Assembly (NCBI RefSeq): GCF_021341665.1
Contig: NZ_JAJTTH010000002.1
Coordinates: 186,001 to 250,000 of the forward strand
From: Pseudomonas sp. Au-Pse12
GTDB taxonomy: Bacteria > Pseudomonadota > Gammaproteobacteria > Pseudomonadales > Pseudomonadaceae
Direction: 5' to 3'
Length of the DNA stretch: 64,000 nt
Below are positions 32,861 to 42,039 of this stretch, piece by piece. The notes below the pieces were generated by a model. It saw only the letters and a program-made list of their open reading frames with translations, was not told where the DNA came from and searched no databases. Within the stretch, counting starts at the first letter, position 1, and every line of letters begins with the position of its first letter. The position numbers and the translations under genes are program-made.

Positions 32861-34201
32861 TTATTGAACGGTTTCAGGACGTACATGGCGCGCGGCGAAC
32901 ATCAGCGCACCGGAGAGAAAGCAAGGCAGCGCGCCGAAATACAGCGCCGAGGTCTGCCAGTCGCCACCGGCGGACAGCACCTGGGTCGCGCCGAAGCCCG
33001 CCACCACTGCGCCGATCGGGCCCATGGCGTGGATGATCGCGCCGCCGGTGGCGCGGATGCTGGTGGGGAAGCTTTCACTGATGAAGAACAGCGCCGCCGA
33101 GTACGGGCCGATCAGGAAGAACAGCCCCAGGCTGTAGAGCCCCACCACCATCGGCAGGTTGCTCGGGCCGTAGAGCATGCCGGCGAACGACAGGCCACCG
33201 AGCATCCAGCCCAGGCCGATGACGTTGCGCCGGCCGATCTTGTCGCCCATCCAGCCGTGGCTCAGGTAGCCGCAATAGCCCACCAGGTTGGACAGCACCA
33301 GGATGATCAGCGAGTTCTCGAAGGAGATGTGGTGCACGCTGACGATCACCGACGTGCCCAGTACGCTGAACACCTGGATCGCCGCCCAGTTGAGCAGGAT
33401 CGCCGCACCGATCACCAGGGTCGCGCGCCGCGCCGGGCCACGGAAGGCCGCGGCCAGCCCGGCCTTGCTGTGCTCGTCGTAGTCCACGCCGTAAGTCAGC
33501 GCCACGGCCTGGGCCTCGCTGACCGAACCGCTTTTGCGCAACTGGCTGATGCGCTGGTGGATCTGGAACTGCGGGCTCTCCTTGAGCTTGCGCGCCATCA
33601 CCGCGATGACGATGGCCGGGATCGCGGCAAAGATGAAGCAGCCCTGCCAGCCGATGATCGGCAGCAGCACCGCGGTCAGCCCGGCGGCGATCAGCGCCCC
33701 CACCGGCCAGCCGCCCTGCACCAGGCTGTAGATGAAGCCCCGGCGCTTGGCCAGCTTCGGATCGTCGGAAGCCGCGTACAGCTCACTGAGGTAGGTGGCG
33801 TTCACCGTTTCCTCGGCGTAACCCAGGCCGCCCAGGGAGCGGATCAGGATCAGCGGCGACTTGCCCCAGGCACCGCCGATGGCGGTCAGCGCCGAACAGA
33901 TGGCCGAGCCGCTGACGGTGAAAATGATGCCCATGCGCCGCCCCAGCTTGTCCACCAGCGGCCCGATGGCCAGGGCCACCACCGCGGTGCCCACCGCTAC
34001 CCAGGTGGCGATCTCGGCCTGCTCGACCTCGCCCCAGCCGAAGTGCCGGCCGATCTCCGGCAGCAGGGTGCCAAACAGAATGAAGTCATACACCGCGAAG
34101 ACCCAGGCGAAGAAGGCGATCCAGGTGGCGAAGCGCACTTGGGTCGGGGTCAGCTGCTGGGGTTTCCAGCCAGTCAGGTCGAGCTTGTTATAGATAGACA
34201 T
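32861..34201 (-). CDS. MFS transporter, metabolite/aromatic acid importer type
   Basis: This 446-residue inner-membrane protein has 12 predicted helices, motif A as PLVDKLGRRMG and a repeat in GWMGDKIGRRN, and the long soluble N-terminus and central loop usual for organic-acid proton symporters. FFISESFPTSIRATGG near helix 10 is a hallmark of that group. The ATG at 34201 has a GAGG site and is preferred over an upstream TTG. Within the operon it is the likely importer of the substrate that the amidase, deacetylase-type hydrolase and SDRs process. Confidence 0.9.
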   Translation of the reverse strand: MSIYNKLDLTGWKPQQLTPTQVRFATWIAFFAWVFAVYDFILFGTLLPEIGRHFGWGEVEQAEIATWVAVGTAVVALAIGPLVDKLGRRMGIIFTVSGSAICSALTAIGGAWGKSPLILIRSLGGLGYAEETVNATYLSELYAASDDPKLAKRRGFIYSLVQGGWPVGALIAAGLTAVLLPIIGWQGCFIFAAIPAIVIAVMARKLKESPQFQIHQRISQLRKSGSVSEAQAVALTYGVDYDEHSKAGLAAAFRGPARRATLVIGAAILLNWAAIQVFSVLGTSVIVSVHHISFENSLIILVLSNLVGYCGYLSHGWMGDKIGRRNVIGLGWMLGGLSFAGMLYGPSNLPMVVGLYSLGLFFLIGPYSAALFFISESFPTSIRATGGAIIHAMGPIGAVVAGFGATQVLSAGGDWQTSALYFGALPCFLSGALMFAARHVRPETVQ

Positions 34202-34228
34202 CAATCACGCCTCGATGAAGTAGCCGGA

Positions 34229-35110
34229 TCAGCGGTTGCGGGGGTGGCGGCGGATAAAGTCGTCGGCGATCTCGTCGAAGGTGACGAAACGCACGCCGGC
34301 GTGGCTCTGGATGTGTTCGATCAGGCGTTCGAGCATCAACAGCACTTGCGGGCGGCCGGAGACGTCGGGGTGGATGGTCATGGTGAACACCGCGTGTTCA
34401 TGCTCGCGGTAGACCCAGTCGAACTGGTCGCGCCACATTTCTTCCAGGTGTCGCGGGTTGACGAAGCCGTGGCTGTTGGGCGCTTTCTTGATGAACATCA
34501 TCGGCGGCAGGTCGTCCAGGTACCAGTTGGCCGGGATCTCCACCAGGTCGGTTTCCTGGCCGCGCACCAGGGGTTTCATCCAGGTGTCGGGGTGCTGGCT
34601 GTAGTCGATCTTGGTCCAGCTGTCGCCGACCCGCACGTAGTAGGGGTGGAAGTCGTTGTGCATCAGGCTGTGGTCATACTTGATGCCCTTTTTCAGCAGC
34701 AGCTCGTTGGTCACCTTGCTGAATTCCCACCAGGGCGCGACGTAGCCGGTGGGGCGCTTGCCGGTGACCCGGGTGATCAGCTCGATGGACTTGTCGAGCA
34801 CGATCTCCTCCTGCTCGGCAGTCATGGCGATGGGGTTCTCGTGGCTGTAGCCGTGCACGCCGATCTCGTGGCCGGCATCAGCCACGGCCTTCATCTGCTC
34901 GGGAAAGGTTTCCATGGAATGCCCGGGGATGAACCAGGTGGTGCGCAGGCCATAGCGCTCGAACAGCTTGAGCAGGCGCGGCGCGCCGACTTCCCCTGCG
35001 AACAGGCCGCGGGAGATGTCGTCCGGCGAATCCTCGCCGCCGTAAGAGCCGAGCCAGCCGGCCACCGCGTCCACATCGACACCAAATGCACAGAGAATTT
35101 CTTTAGCCAT
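34229..35110 (-). CDS. Polysaccharide deacetylase-fold hydrolase, HpPgdA / cyclic-imidase type
   Basis: This 293-residue protein belongs to the polysaccharide deacetylase (NodB-like) fold. The metal ligands of Helicobacter pylori PgdA (Asp14, His86, His90) fall at the same residue numbers here: Asp14 in GVDVDAVAG and His86/His90 in VHGYSHE. Length also equals that protein. Members of this branch either deacetylate glycans or open cyclic imides. There is no signal peptide, and the operon contains an amidase, two SDRs and an importer, so hydrolysis of a cyclic imide or similar small amide is more likely than cell-wall deacetylation; this is inference. The start has GGAGG. Confidence 0.85.
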   Translation of the reverse strand: MAKEILCAFGVDVDAVAGWLGSYGGEDSPDDISRGLFAGEVGAPRLLKLFERYGLRTTWFIPGHSMETFPEQMKAVADAGHEIGVHGYSHENPIAMTAEQEEIVLDKSIELITRVTGKRPTGYVAPWWEFSKVTNELLLKKGIKYDHSLMHNDFHPYYVRVGDSWTKIDYSQHPDTWMKPLVRGQETDLVEIPANWYLDDLPPMMFIKKAPNSHGFVNPRHLEEMWRDQFDWVYREHEHAVFTMTIHPDVSGRPQVLLMLERLIEHIQSHAGVRFVTFDEIADDFIRRHPRNR

Positions 35111-35156
35111 GAGCGGCCTCCAGTGATTGCTTGTTGTTGGAAAAAAGTCGTTGGGC

Positions 35157-36515
35157 TTAGCGCGGCAGCGCCGCCTCCAGCGCCAGGGCCGCGTCCAGCA
35201 ACTGCCGGTCATGGCCCTGGGGCAGGCTCAGCAGCAACCCGGTGGGCAGGCCCTGGGCATCGCGGCCGCTGGGCAGGGCCACGCCGGGCATGTCGAGGAA
35301 ACTGCCGGGCATGGTCAGGCGCAGGGTCGCCAGGTTGGTCCGGGCAAAGAGTTCGTCGTCCTGCTCCAGGGGCGCCAGGGGCGGCGCCACATGCGCCACG
35401 CTGGGGGTGATCAGCACTGCGCCGTCCAGTTCGTCGTGCATTTGCTGCTGCAACTGGCGCCGCGCCTGGTATAGCCGCAGCAGTTGGCTGGCCGGCATCT
35501 GCCGGGCACTTTCCAGGCGCCGGCGTACCCGTGGGTCCAGCTGCTCGGCGTACTCGCTGTCGAGCAACGGCTGGTGCAGGGCGAAGGCCTCGGCGGCACC
35601 CAGCCAGCCGTGTTCCTGGATCAGTTGCAGGGTGGCTTGCAGGCTGTGCAGCGGCCGTTGCTCCACCAGCGCCCCGGCCTGTTGCAGGCATTCGACGACC
35701 TGCAGCAGGTTGGCGCGCACCGCCGCTTGGGTGCGGCTGTCGTCGAGCACTGGCGAATCGACCCAGAAGCGCTGCCCGGCCAGGCTGCGCGGCAGCGGCA
35801 GTTGCCGTGGGTCGCCACCGCGCAGCAGAGCGTCGATCACCCAGGCATCGCGCACGCTGCGGGTCAGCGGCCCGAGGCTGTCGAGGCTGTGGGCCAGGGG
35901 AAACACCCCGTCGCGGTCATAGCGCCGGGATGTGGCGCGGTAGCCCACCAGGCCATTGAAGGCCGCGGGGATGCGGATCGAACCGGCGGTGTCGGTGCCC
36001 ATGGCGATCGGCACGATACCCGCGGCCACCGCCACGGCGGAACCTGCCGAAGAGCCACCGGGAATCCGTGGCTGGGCATCGCTGTGGGGGTTGATCGGGG
36101 TGCCGAAGTGCGGGTTCAGGCCGAGCCCGGAATAAGCGAATTCGCTGAGGTTGGTCTTGCCCAGGCTGACCAGCCCGGCGCGGCACAACTGCCGCACGCT
36201 GGGCGCATCGACGCTGGCCGGCGGTGCATCGCGCCGCACCTGGGCGGCGGCGGTGGTGATGCTGCCGGCGAGGTCGAACAGATCCTTCCAGGCCAGGGGC
36301 ACGCCATCGAGCAGGCTCAGCGGCTGGCCGTCACGCCAACGGGCGGCAGCCGCCTCGGCCTCGCGCCGGGCCCGGGACGGGCACAGGGAAATGAACACAT
36401 GGGGCGTCGCCTCGGCCAACGCCAGGGCCTGCTCCAGGACCTGGACCGGATCGGTGCGGCCCTGGGCGAAGGCTTGGGCCATGGCCGTGGCGTCGTTCAA
36501 CGAATCAGGGTGCAT
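35157..36515 (-). CDS. Amidase, AS (GatA-like) family
   Basis: This 452-residue cytoplasmic enzyme has the amidase-signature Ser-cisSer-Lys triad: Lys in [14 protein letters not shown], and the serines in [15 protein letters not shown] and [16 protein letters not shown]. It hydrolyses an amide or carbamate to acid and ammonia. It is the first gene of the leftward operon and divergent from a GntR regulator; its promoter region contains repeated AAAATGTAC sites. The start has a GGAGTG ribosome site. Confidence 0.92.
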   Translation of the reverse strand: MHPDSLNDATAMAQAFAQGRTDPVQVLEQALALAEATPHVFISLCPSRARREAEAAAARWRDGQPLSLLDGVPLAWKDLFDLAGSITTAAAQVRRDAPPASVDAPSVRQLCRAGLVSLGKTNLSEFAYSGLGLNPHFGTPINPHSDAQPRIPGGSSAGSAVAVAAGIVPIAMGTDTAGSIRIPAAFNGLVGYRATSRRYDRDGVFPLAHSLDSLGPLTRSVRDAWVIDALLRGGDPRQLPLPRSLAGQRFWVDSPVLDDSRTQAAVRANLLQVVECLQQAGALVEQRPLHSLQATLQLIQEHGWLGAAEAFALHQPLLDSEYAEQLDPRVRRRLESARQMPASQLLRLYQARRQLQQQMHDELDGAVLITPSVAHVAPPLAPLEQDDELFARTNLATLRLTMPGSFLDMPGVALPSGRDAQGLPTGLLLSLPQGHDRQLLDAALALEAALPR

Positions 36516-36535
36516 GGTTCACTCCGTAAATCGAT

Positions 36536-36566
36536 AAAATGTACTAATTATTAAAATGTACATTTT
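36536..36566. promoter_or_regulatory. AAAATGTAC repeats near amidase start, likely regulator operator
   Basis: AAAATGTAC occurs at 36536-36544 and again as the perfect palindrome AAAATGTACATTTT at 36553-36566, 17 nt apart. They lie 21-51 nt before the amidase start codon. A third related site is at 36744. The GTAC core fits GntR-family operators. Confidence 0.7.
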
Positions 36567-36743
36567 ATCCAGAGCAGATTCCGTGCCAGCTCAAGCGCGC
36601 GTGCCCCTCATCACCCGCTCTGAAAACTCGGAAATACCCCTGGAATATCGAGCCAGAGTGGGTTGCAGAGGCGGACCGCTCGGCGACCGTTGGAGAAAAG
36701 CCTCGCCACTGGCTCCGCCAATGAAATAATGTATCTTTTATTA

Positions 36744-36756
36744 AAAAGTACATTTT
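36744..36756. promoter_or_regulatory. Third GTAC operator-like site in the divergent region
   Basis: AAAAGTACATTTT is one base different from the perfect palindrome 190 nt away. It may serve autoregulation of the GntR gene or looping across the divergent region. Between 36567 and 36743 I see no gene and no other clear signal. Confidence 0.55.
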
Positions 36757-36881
36757 GGTGCAGAAAGGTAACAACCCAGCCATGACGGCCCCAGGACAGG
36801 GCAGCCAAACGTGGCACTCAGTGACACTCGGCAACTGTGAGAGAATCCCCGGCCATCGCCGCCCAGCCCCTAGAGGAACCG

Positions 36882-37883
36882 ATGAAAGCAGTGTCAGCAG
36901 AGGACCCGCGCACCGCATCGCGCTACGCCATGATCCGTCAGGTATTGCGCGACGCCATCCTCCAGGGCTCCGCCCTGCAGGGCCTGGTGCTGCTGGAAGC
37001 GCCGCTGGCTGAACTGTTCGGCACCAGCCGGGTGCCGGTGCGCAAGGCCCTCGACCTGCTGCACGGCGAAGGCCTGATCAGCCGCTTTGACGGCCGCGGC
37101 TACCTGATCAACCCCCAGGGCCTGGCGATCGAACCGCTGCGCCTGCCCCTGAGCCATGCCCACCTGGGGCTGGCCAGCGATGAAGAACTGGTGGACACCC
37201 GGCCCCTGGGGGAACGGATCTACGAAGAACTGGGCAGCGCCCTCTCCACCTGCATCGCCTTCGGCCACTTCCGCCTCGACGAACAGGCTGCCGCCGAGCA
37301 CTACGGCGTCAGCCGCGCGGTGGTCCGCGAAGCGCTGATGCGCCTGCGCGATCGCGGCCTGGTGGAAAAGGAGCCCTACTCTCAATGGCTGGCCGGGCCG
37401 CTGACCGCCCGCGAAGTCACCGAAGACTACGAACTGCGCGCCTGCCTGGAACCCGAGGCCCTGCGCCAGAGCGCCCCGGGGCTGGCGCGCGAGCACCTGG
37501 AACAGATGCTGGAACGGGTGACCCAGGCGCAACAGGCCGAGCATTGCGACCTGGAGGTGCTGGAGCGCCTGGAAGAAGACCTGCACCAGCACTGCCTGAG
37601 CGGCTTGCACAACCGCAAGATGGCGGCGCTGATCCGCCAGGCCCAGAGCCCGATGATCATCAACCGGATCTTCTACCGCCTGCTGGGCATCGGCGCCGAC
37701 CCGGCGATGCTCGCCGAGCACCGACTGATCCTCGAACTGCTGCTGCACGGTGCCTTCGATGCCGCCGCCCTGAACCTCAGGGAACACCTGCAACGCGCCC
37801 GCCAGCGCATGCTGCAACGCCTCAAAGTGCTGGCAGTGCTTCCAGAACCGCAACTCCCGGGTTTCCTCAGCAAAATCAGCTGA
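36882..37883 (+). CDS. GntR-family regulator with two winged-helix domains and FCD domain
   Basis: This 333-residue regulator appears to carry two GntR-type winged helices in series: the first at about residues 13-70 (LAELFGTSRVPVRKALDLLHGEGLI) and the second at about 95-155 (AAEHYGVSRAVVREALMRLRDRGLV), followed by an all-helical FCD-like ligand domain (about 160-310). FadR/FCD regulators normally have one winged helix. The start has AGAGGAA. It is divergent from the eight-gene amidase operon and most likely its repressor, acting at the AAAATGTAC repeats between them. Confidence 0.88.
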   Translation: MKAVSAEDPRTASRYAMIRQVLRDAILQGSALQGLVLLEAPLAELFGTSRVPVRKALDLLHGEGLISRFDGRGYLINPQGLAIEPLRLPLSHAHLGLASDEELVDTRPLGERIYEELGSALSTCIAFGHFRLDEQAAAEHYGVSRAVVREALMRLRDRGLVEKEPYSQWLAGPLTAREVTEDYELRACLEPEALRQSAPGLAREHLEQMLERVTQAQQAEHCDLEVLERLEEDLHQHCLSGLHNRKMAALIRQAQSPMIINRIFYRLLGIGADPAMLAEHRLILELLLHGAFDAAALNLREHLQRARQRMLQRLKVLAVLPEPQLPGFLSKIS

Positions 37884-37927
37884 CCCTGTCGCCACTGCCG
37901 AGCCCGCGGGGCTCAAGGCCCCCGTTC
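37884..37927. repeat. REP-like remnant
   Basis: The sequence CCCTGTCGCCACTGCCGAGCCCGCGGGGCTC resembles the repeat arms at 15807 and 46969. It lies between two convergent genes and may serve as a bidirectional terminator. Confidence 0.4.
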
Positions 37928-38233
37928 CTACACGGCGTTGCGCCGCACCAGGCTGAGGTCGGGGGCGGCATTGCGCCGCTGGCTCAGGTAACGGGTGCAG
38001 CTGACCCGCAGGAAGGAGGCGAAATTCACCACTTCGCCGCGGTAGTCCATGACCTCTTCATACAGCTTGGCGATCAACTGGTTGGTGGTCATGCCGTCGG
38101 CTTCGGCGATCTCGCTGAGGATGTCCCAGAACTGGTTTTCCAGGCGCAAGGTGGTGACCACGCCACAGATGCGCAGCGAGCGGGAGCGGGATTCGTAGAG
38201 AATCGGGTCGGCCTTGACGTACAGCTCGCACAT
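37928..38233 (-). CDS. Ribbon-helix-helix domain protein
   Basis: This 101-residue protein has a ribbon-helix-helix-like segment (VVTTLRLENQFWDILSEIAEADGMTTNQLIAKLYEEV) and a C-terminal helix with VNFASFLRVSCTRYL, the pattern of the RHH_4 family. Such proteins usually bind DNA. It follows a PfpI-like gene by 14 nt and has a GAGG site; the pair is probably one transcript. Confidence 0.8.
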   Translation of the reverse strand: MCELYVKADPILYESRSRSLRICGVVTTLRLENQFWDILSEIAEADGMTTNQLIAKLYEEVMDYRGEVVNFASFLRVSCTRYLSQRRNAAPDLSLVRRNAV

Positions 38234-38247
38234 GGCGTGGTCCTCGC

Positions 38248-38829
38248 TTACAGGGTGATCTTTGTGCCCAGCAGGCCCAGGAAACCGGCCAGCCAGCTAG
38301 GGTGCGCCGGCCAGGCCGGAGCGGTGACCAGATTGCCTTGAACGTGGCCCTGCGTCACCGGAATATCGATGTAGGTGCCACCCGCCAGCCGTACTTCCGG
38401 GGCACAGGCCGGGTAGGCACTGCATTCACGGCCTTCGAGGATGCCCGCCGCCGCCAGCAGTTGCGCGCCATGGCACACCGCGGCAATCGGCTTGCCGGCC
38501 TGGTCGAATTCCTTGACCCATTGCAGGACCTTTTCGTTCAGGCGCAGGTACTCCGGCGCACGGCCGCCGGGGATCAGCAAGGCATCGTAATCGCTGGACT
38601 GCACCTGGGCGAAATCAAAGTTCAGGGCAAACAGGTGGCCCGGCTTTTCGCTGTAGGTCTGGTCACCCTCGAAGTCATGGATCGCCGTGCGCACGGTCTG
38701 CCCGGCACTCTTGTCGGGGCACACCGCGTGCACCTGGTGACCGACCATCAGCAGGGCCTGGAACGGCACCATCACTTCGTAGTCTTCGACGTAATCGCCA
38801 ACCAGCATGAGGATTTTTTTCGCGGCCAT
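38248..38829 (-). CDS. DJ-1/PfpI family protein
   Basis: This 193-residue protein has the DJ-1/PfpI fold: an N-terminal Rossmann-like strand ([15 protein letters not shown]), the glutamate-containing [11 protein letters not shown] loop, and the nucleophile elbow AVCHGAQLL with the reactive cysteine. Members act as glyoxalases, deglycases or chaperones, so exact activity is uncertain. The start at 38829 has AGGAG; a longer frame covers a repeat and is rejected. Confidence 0.9.
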   Translation of the reverse strand: MAAKKILMLVGDYVEDYEVMVPFQALLMVGHQVHAVCPDKSAGQTVRTAIHDFEGDQTYSEKPGHLFALNFDFAQVQSSDYDALLIPGGRAPEYLRLNEKVLQWVKEFDQAGKPIAAVCHGAQLLAAAGILEGRECSAYPACAPEVRLAGGTYIDIPVTQGHVQGNLVTAPAWPAHPSWLAGFLGLLGTKITL

Positions 38830-38918
38830 GGAGTGGACTCCTATCAGGGAAATACATGGGCAGAAGGAGTATTCAAGGTAGCCCCATTCCACCGGGCCGG
38901 GTAATAACGGGGTACTAC

Positions 38919-38985
38919 GGCGGCAAGCTTCAAGCGGCAAGTGGGTACGCTGATTCTTGCCGCTTGTGGCTTGCAACTTGCCGCT
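38919..38985. repeat. Dispersed inverted repeat of CGGCAAG/CTTGCCG type
   Basis: GCGGCAAGCTTCAAGCGGCAAG on the left pairs with CTTGCCGCTTG and CTTGCCGC on the right, giving a long stem. The motif AAGCGGCAAG/CTTGCCGCTT is a familiar intergenic repeat of pseudomonads. It lies between the divergent PfpI and EamA genes. Confidence 0.6.
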
Positions 38986-39097
38986 GCTCTTCTCCAACTG
39001 TACGGACAACTCTGCAGCCAGCTGTAACAGCCGCACCGGCCGGCTTTATGGCTAGATGCAGGCACCTGTGTCCCTGTACGAATTCTGGTAGCCCCTC

Positions 39098-39997
39098 ATG
39101 TCCTCGCGCGAAAACACCGGCATGGCCCTCGGCCTGCTGGGCGTCATCATTTTCAGCCTGACCCTGCCCTTCACCCGGATCGTGGTGGAGCAGATGCACC
39201 CGTTGCTCAACGGCCTGGGCCGTGCACTGTTCGCGGCGATTCCGGCGGCCTTGCTGCTGCTCTGGCGCCGGGAAAAGTGGCCGACCTGGAAACAGGTCAA
39301 GGGCCTGAGCGTGGTGATTCTCGGGGTGATCCTGGGCTTTCCGGTGCTCTCGGCCTGGGCCATGCAGACCTTGCCCGCGTCCCACGGCGCGCTGGTCAAT
39401 GGCCTGCAGCCGCTGTGCGTGGCGCTGTATGCGGCGTGGCTGTCCCACGAGCGGCCGTCGAAAGCCTTCTGGGCCTGCGCCGCCCTGGGCAGTGCGCTGG
39501 TGCTGGGCTATGCGCTGCTCAGCGGCGCCGGCAGCATCCAGGCCGGTGACCTGCTGATGCTCGGGGCGATTGCCGTGGGCGGCCTGGGGTATGCCGAAGG
39601 CGGCCGGCTGGCGCGGGAAATGGGCGGCTGGCAGGTGATCTGCTGGGCGCTGGTGCTGTCCACGCCGCTGCTGATCGGCCCGGTGTGGTACCTGGCCGCG
39701 CAGCATCAGGGGGCGATTTCCATGAGGACCTGGTGGGCCTTCGGCTACGTTGCGCTGTTCTCCCAGTTCCTGGGGTTTTTCGCCTGGTATGCCGGGCTGG
39801 CCATGGGTGGAATTGCCCGGGTCAGCCAGATCCAGCTATTGCAGATCTTCTTCACCATCGCCTTTTCCGCGCTGTTCTTCGGTGAACAGGTGCAGCCCAT
39901 CACCTGGGTGTTCGCGGTGGGCGTGATCCTCACCGTGGTGCTCGGGCGCAAGACCGCCGTGCGCCCAGCCGCGCCACATCCCGCCCGGGCCGGCTAG
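39098..39997 (+). CDS. EamA/DMT-family exporter
   Basis: This 299-residue inner-membrane protein has ten hydrophobic helices in two EamA halves (about 8-140 and 150-285), the drug/metabolite transporter layout. Conserved features include GRALFAAIPAALLL in the first half and a proline/glycine-rich end of the second. Such proteins export amino acids or other metabolites; substrate is unknown. It stands alone on the plus strand and converges on the methyltransferase gene with 3 nt between stops. Confidence 0.9.
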   Translation: MSSRENTGMALGLLGVIIFSLTLPFTRIVVEQMHPLLNGLGRALFAAIPAALLLLWRREKWPTWKQVKGLSVVILGVILGFPVLSAWAMQTLPASHGALVNGLQPLCVALYAAWLSHERPSKAFWACAALGSALVLGYALLSGAGSIQAGDLLMLGAIAVGGLGYAEGGRLAREMGGWQVICWALVLSTPLLIGPVWYLAAQHQGAISMRTWWAFGYVALFSQFLGFFAWYAGLAMGGIARVSQIQLLQIFFTIAFSALFFGEQVQPITWVFAVGVILTVVLGRKTAVRPAAPHPARAG

Positions 39998-40000
39998 CCC

Positions 40001-41218
40001 TCAGCCGAGGTAGCCGTCGGCCTTGAGCAAGGTTTCCAGGCAGTGTTCGCTGATCTGGTAGAAGGCCTTGAGCTCTTCGATCCGGGCCAGCAGTTGGCGA
40101 GGGTCCACCGGCTCGGCGCGCTTGACCGCCAGGATCATCTTGTTCTTGTTGGTGTGCTCCAGGGAGATGAACTCGAAGACCTTGGTTTCATAGCCGCAGG
40201 CTTCGAGGAACAAGGCCCGCAGGCTGTCGGTGACCATTTCCGCCTGCTGCCCCAGGTGCAGGCCGTATTGCAGCATCGGCTTGAGCAGCGCCGGGCTCTG
40301 GATCTGCTGGCGGATCTGCTTGTGGCAGCACGGCGAGCACATGATGATCGCCGCGCCGGAGCGGATGCCGGTGTGGATCGCGTAGTCGGTGGCGATGTCG
40401 CAGGCATGCAGGGCGATCATCACTTCCAGCTGGCTGGGGGCCACGCTGCGCACGTCACCGCACTTGAACACCAGGCCCGGGTGCGCAAGGCGCTGCGCGG
40501 CGGCGTTGCACAGGGTCACCATGTCCTCACGCAATTCGACGCCGGTCACCTCGCCCTCGGCCTGCAGGGTGTTGCGCAGGTAGTCATGGATGGCAAAGGT
40601 CAGGTAGCCCTTGCCGGAACCGAAGTCCGCCACCCGCACCGGCTGATCGAGCTGGATCGGCGAACTGCTCAGGGCGTGGCTGAACACTTCAATGAACTTG
40701 TTGATCTGCTTCCATTTGCGCGACATCGCCGGAATCAGCTCGTGCTGCTTGTTGGTCACCCCCAGGTCGGCGAGGAACGGCCGGCTGAGGTCGAGGAAGC
40801 GGTTCTTCTCCCGGTTGTGCTCGGCCGACGGCACATCGCGCTGGGTTTGCGGCTTGCCCTTGAACAGCGAACTCTTGCCCTTCTTGCTGTATTCCAGCTG
40901 CACTTCATCGGTGAGGGTCAGCAGGTGGGCGTTCTTGAACGCAGCCGGCAGCAGCTCGGCGATGGCCGCGCTGCCTTCGTCCAGGGTGAAGTTCTTGGTG
41001 ATGTCGCGGGTCTTGTAGCGATAGACGAAGGACAGGCACGGCTGCTCCTTGACCGTCACTTGCTTGATGATCAGGCGTTGCAGGTCCGCCTCCGGGCCCA
41101 CGTGCTTGGCCAGTACCAGCTTGATAAAGGCGTTCTGCGTGAGGCTGGTGTCGAGCAATTGCAGGAACTGGGCGTGATGATCCGGCGCGGGGCGGGCGGA
41201 AGGTGCGGTAACAGACAT
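40001..41218 (-). CDS. SAM-dependent methyltransferase, METTL25-like
   Basis: This 405-residue cytoplasmic protein has a SAM-binding motif I in VADFGSGKGYLTFAIHDYL at about residues 195-215, an acidic loop at VTGVELRE, and a conserved SPCCHKQI segment. The approximately 190 residues before the methyltransferase fold are specific to the METTL25/RRNAD1-like group, which modifies RNA or protein in other organisms. The bacterial target is not established. It stands alone, with a weak ribosome site. Confidence 0.85.
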   Translation of the reverse strand: MSVTAPSARPAPDHHAQFLQLLDTSLTQNAFIKLVLAKHVGPEADLQRLIIKQVTVKEQPCLSFVYRYKTRDITKNFTLDEGSAAIAELLPAAFKNAHLLTLTDEVQLEYSKKGKSSLFKGKPQTQRDVPSAEHNREKNRFLDLSRPFLADLGVTNKQHELIPAMSRKWKQINKFIEVFSHALSSSPIQLDQPVRVADFGSGKGYLTFAIHDYLRNTLQAEGEVTGVELREDMVTLCNAAAQRLAHPGLVFKCGDVRSVAPSQLEVMIALHACDIATDYAIHTGIRSGAAIIMCSPCCHKQIRQQIQSPALLKPMLQYGLHLGQQAEMVTDSLRALFLEACGYETKVFEFISLEHTNKNKMILAVKRAEPVDPRQLLARIEELKAFYQISEHCLETLLKADGYLG

Positions 41219-41356
41219 GGGGGGCAGGTGCCTCGGGGTGCGCGGTGTCGATCAGGGAATGGCGGGTATTTTAGGGAGGAAGCCCCGTCGGGGCACGGAG
41301 TTATTCACCCGACGGTAAAAAATAGTCGCCCGAGGGCGATGCAAGGCTCAGGGGCT

Positions 41357-41380
41357 GTTCGCCGGCAAGCCGGCTCCTGC
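41357..41380. repeat. Short REP-like hairpin
   Basis: TTCGCCGGCAAGCCGGCTCC forms a perfect GCCGGC stem. It lies just downstream of the third TPM gene and could end the lemA/TPM transcript. Confidence 0.6.
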
Positions 41381-41392
41381 ACCGGTGGTGGC

Positions 41393-42010
41393 TCAGTTGA
41401 GCACCACCAGGCGGTTGGGCAATTCGTTGCGCACCTGGGTCAGGGGCACATGGACCTTGAGCAGTTCGCCGCTGGCTTCAATGCAGTCGAGGAAGCCCTG
41501 CAGGGTCTGGCCCTGCCGGACTTGCTGGGTAAAGTTGCGCACGATGCCGTTCCACTGCTTGTTATCCAGGCGCCTGGAAATGCCCTCGTCCACGAGGATT
41601 TCCACGTAGCGCTCGGCTTCGCTGACAAAGATCAGCACCCCGGTGCCGCCCACGGTGTGGTGCAGGTTCTGTTCGAGGAACTGGCGCCGGGCCAGGTTGG
41701 AGGCCCGCCAGTGGCGCACCGAGCGCGGGATCAGCCGGGTGGTGATCCGCGGCAGGCGAAACACCAGGCACAGCACGATGAAGGTCGCCCATTGCGCCAG
41801 CAGCAACAGGTGCATGTTCAGCCAGCCGGTGGCGTAGTGCACCAGCCCCGGCACCACCAGCGCCAGCAGGCTGGCCCAGAGCAGCGGGATATAGGCGTAG
41901 TCGTCGGCCCGGGCGGCCAGCACTGTCACCAGTTCGGCGTCGGTCTGCTGTTCCACCCGGGCAATGGCTTCGGCCACTTGCCGTTGTTCGTATTCACTGA
42001 GTAATGCCAT
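41393..42010 (-). CDS. TPM-domain membrane protein (third of three)
   Basis: This 205-residue protein carries two hydrophobic helices near residues 40-90 and a TPM (YgcG/Psb32-type) domain, seen in AEAIARVEQQTDAELVTVLA at the start and VSEAERYVEILVDEGI later. Unlike its two upstream relatives it lacks a signal peptide, and the domain is split around the membrane segment. It closes the lemA-TPM-TPM-TPM run. Confidence 0.85.
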   Translation of the reverse strand: MALLSEYEQRQVAEAIARVEQQTDAELVTVLAARADDYAYIPLLWASLLALVVPGLVHYATGWLNMHLLLLAQWATFIVLCLVFRLPRITTRLIPRSVRHWRASNLARRQFLEQNLHHTVGGTGVLIFVSEAERYVEILVDEGISRRLDNKQWNGIVRNFTQQVRQGQTLQGFLDCIEASGELLKVHVPLTQVRNELPNRLVVLN

Positions 42011-42039
42011 GTCGTTGGATTTCCGCTTTTTATTTTGAG

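Noticed and set aside
32393..35410. Plus-strand open frame of about 1005 codons
   Set aside because: Antisense to an SDR, the MFS and the deacetylase-type gene, all with clear motifs. Composition (His, Gln, Asp, Gly rich) is typical of GC-rich shadows.
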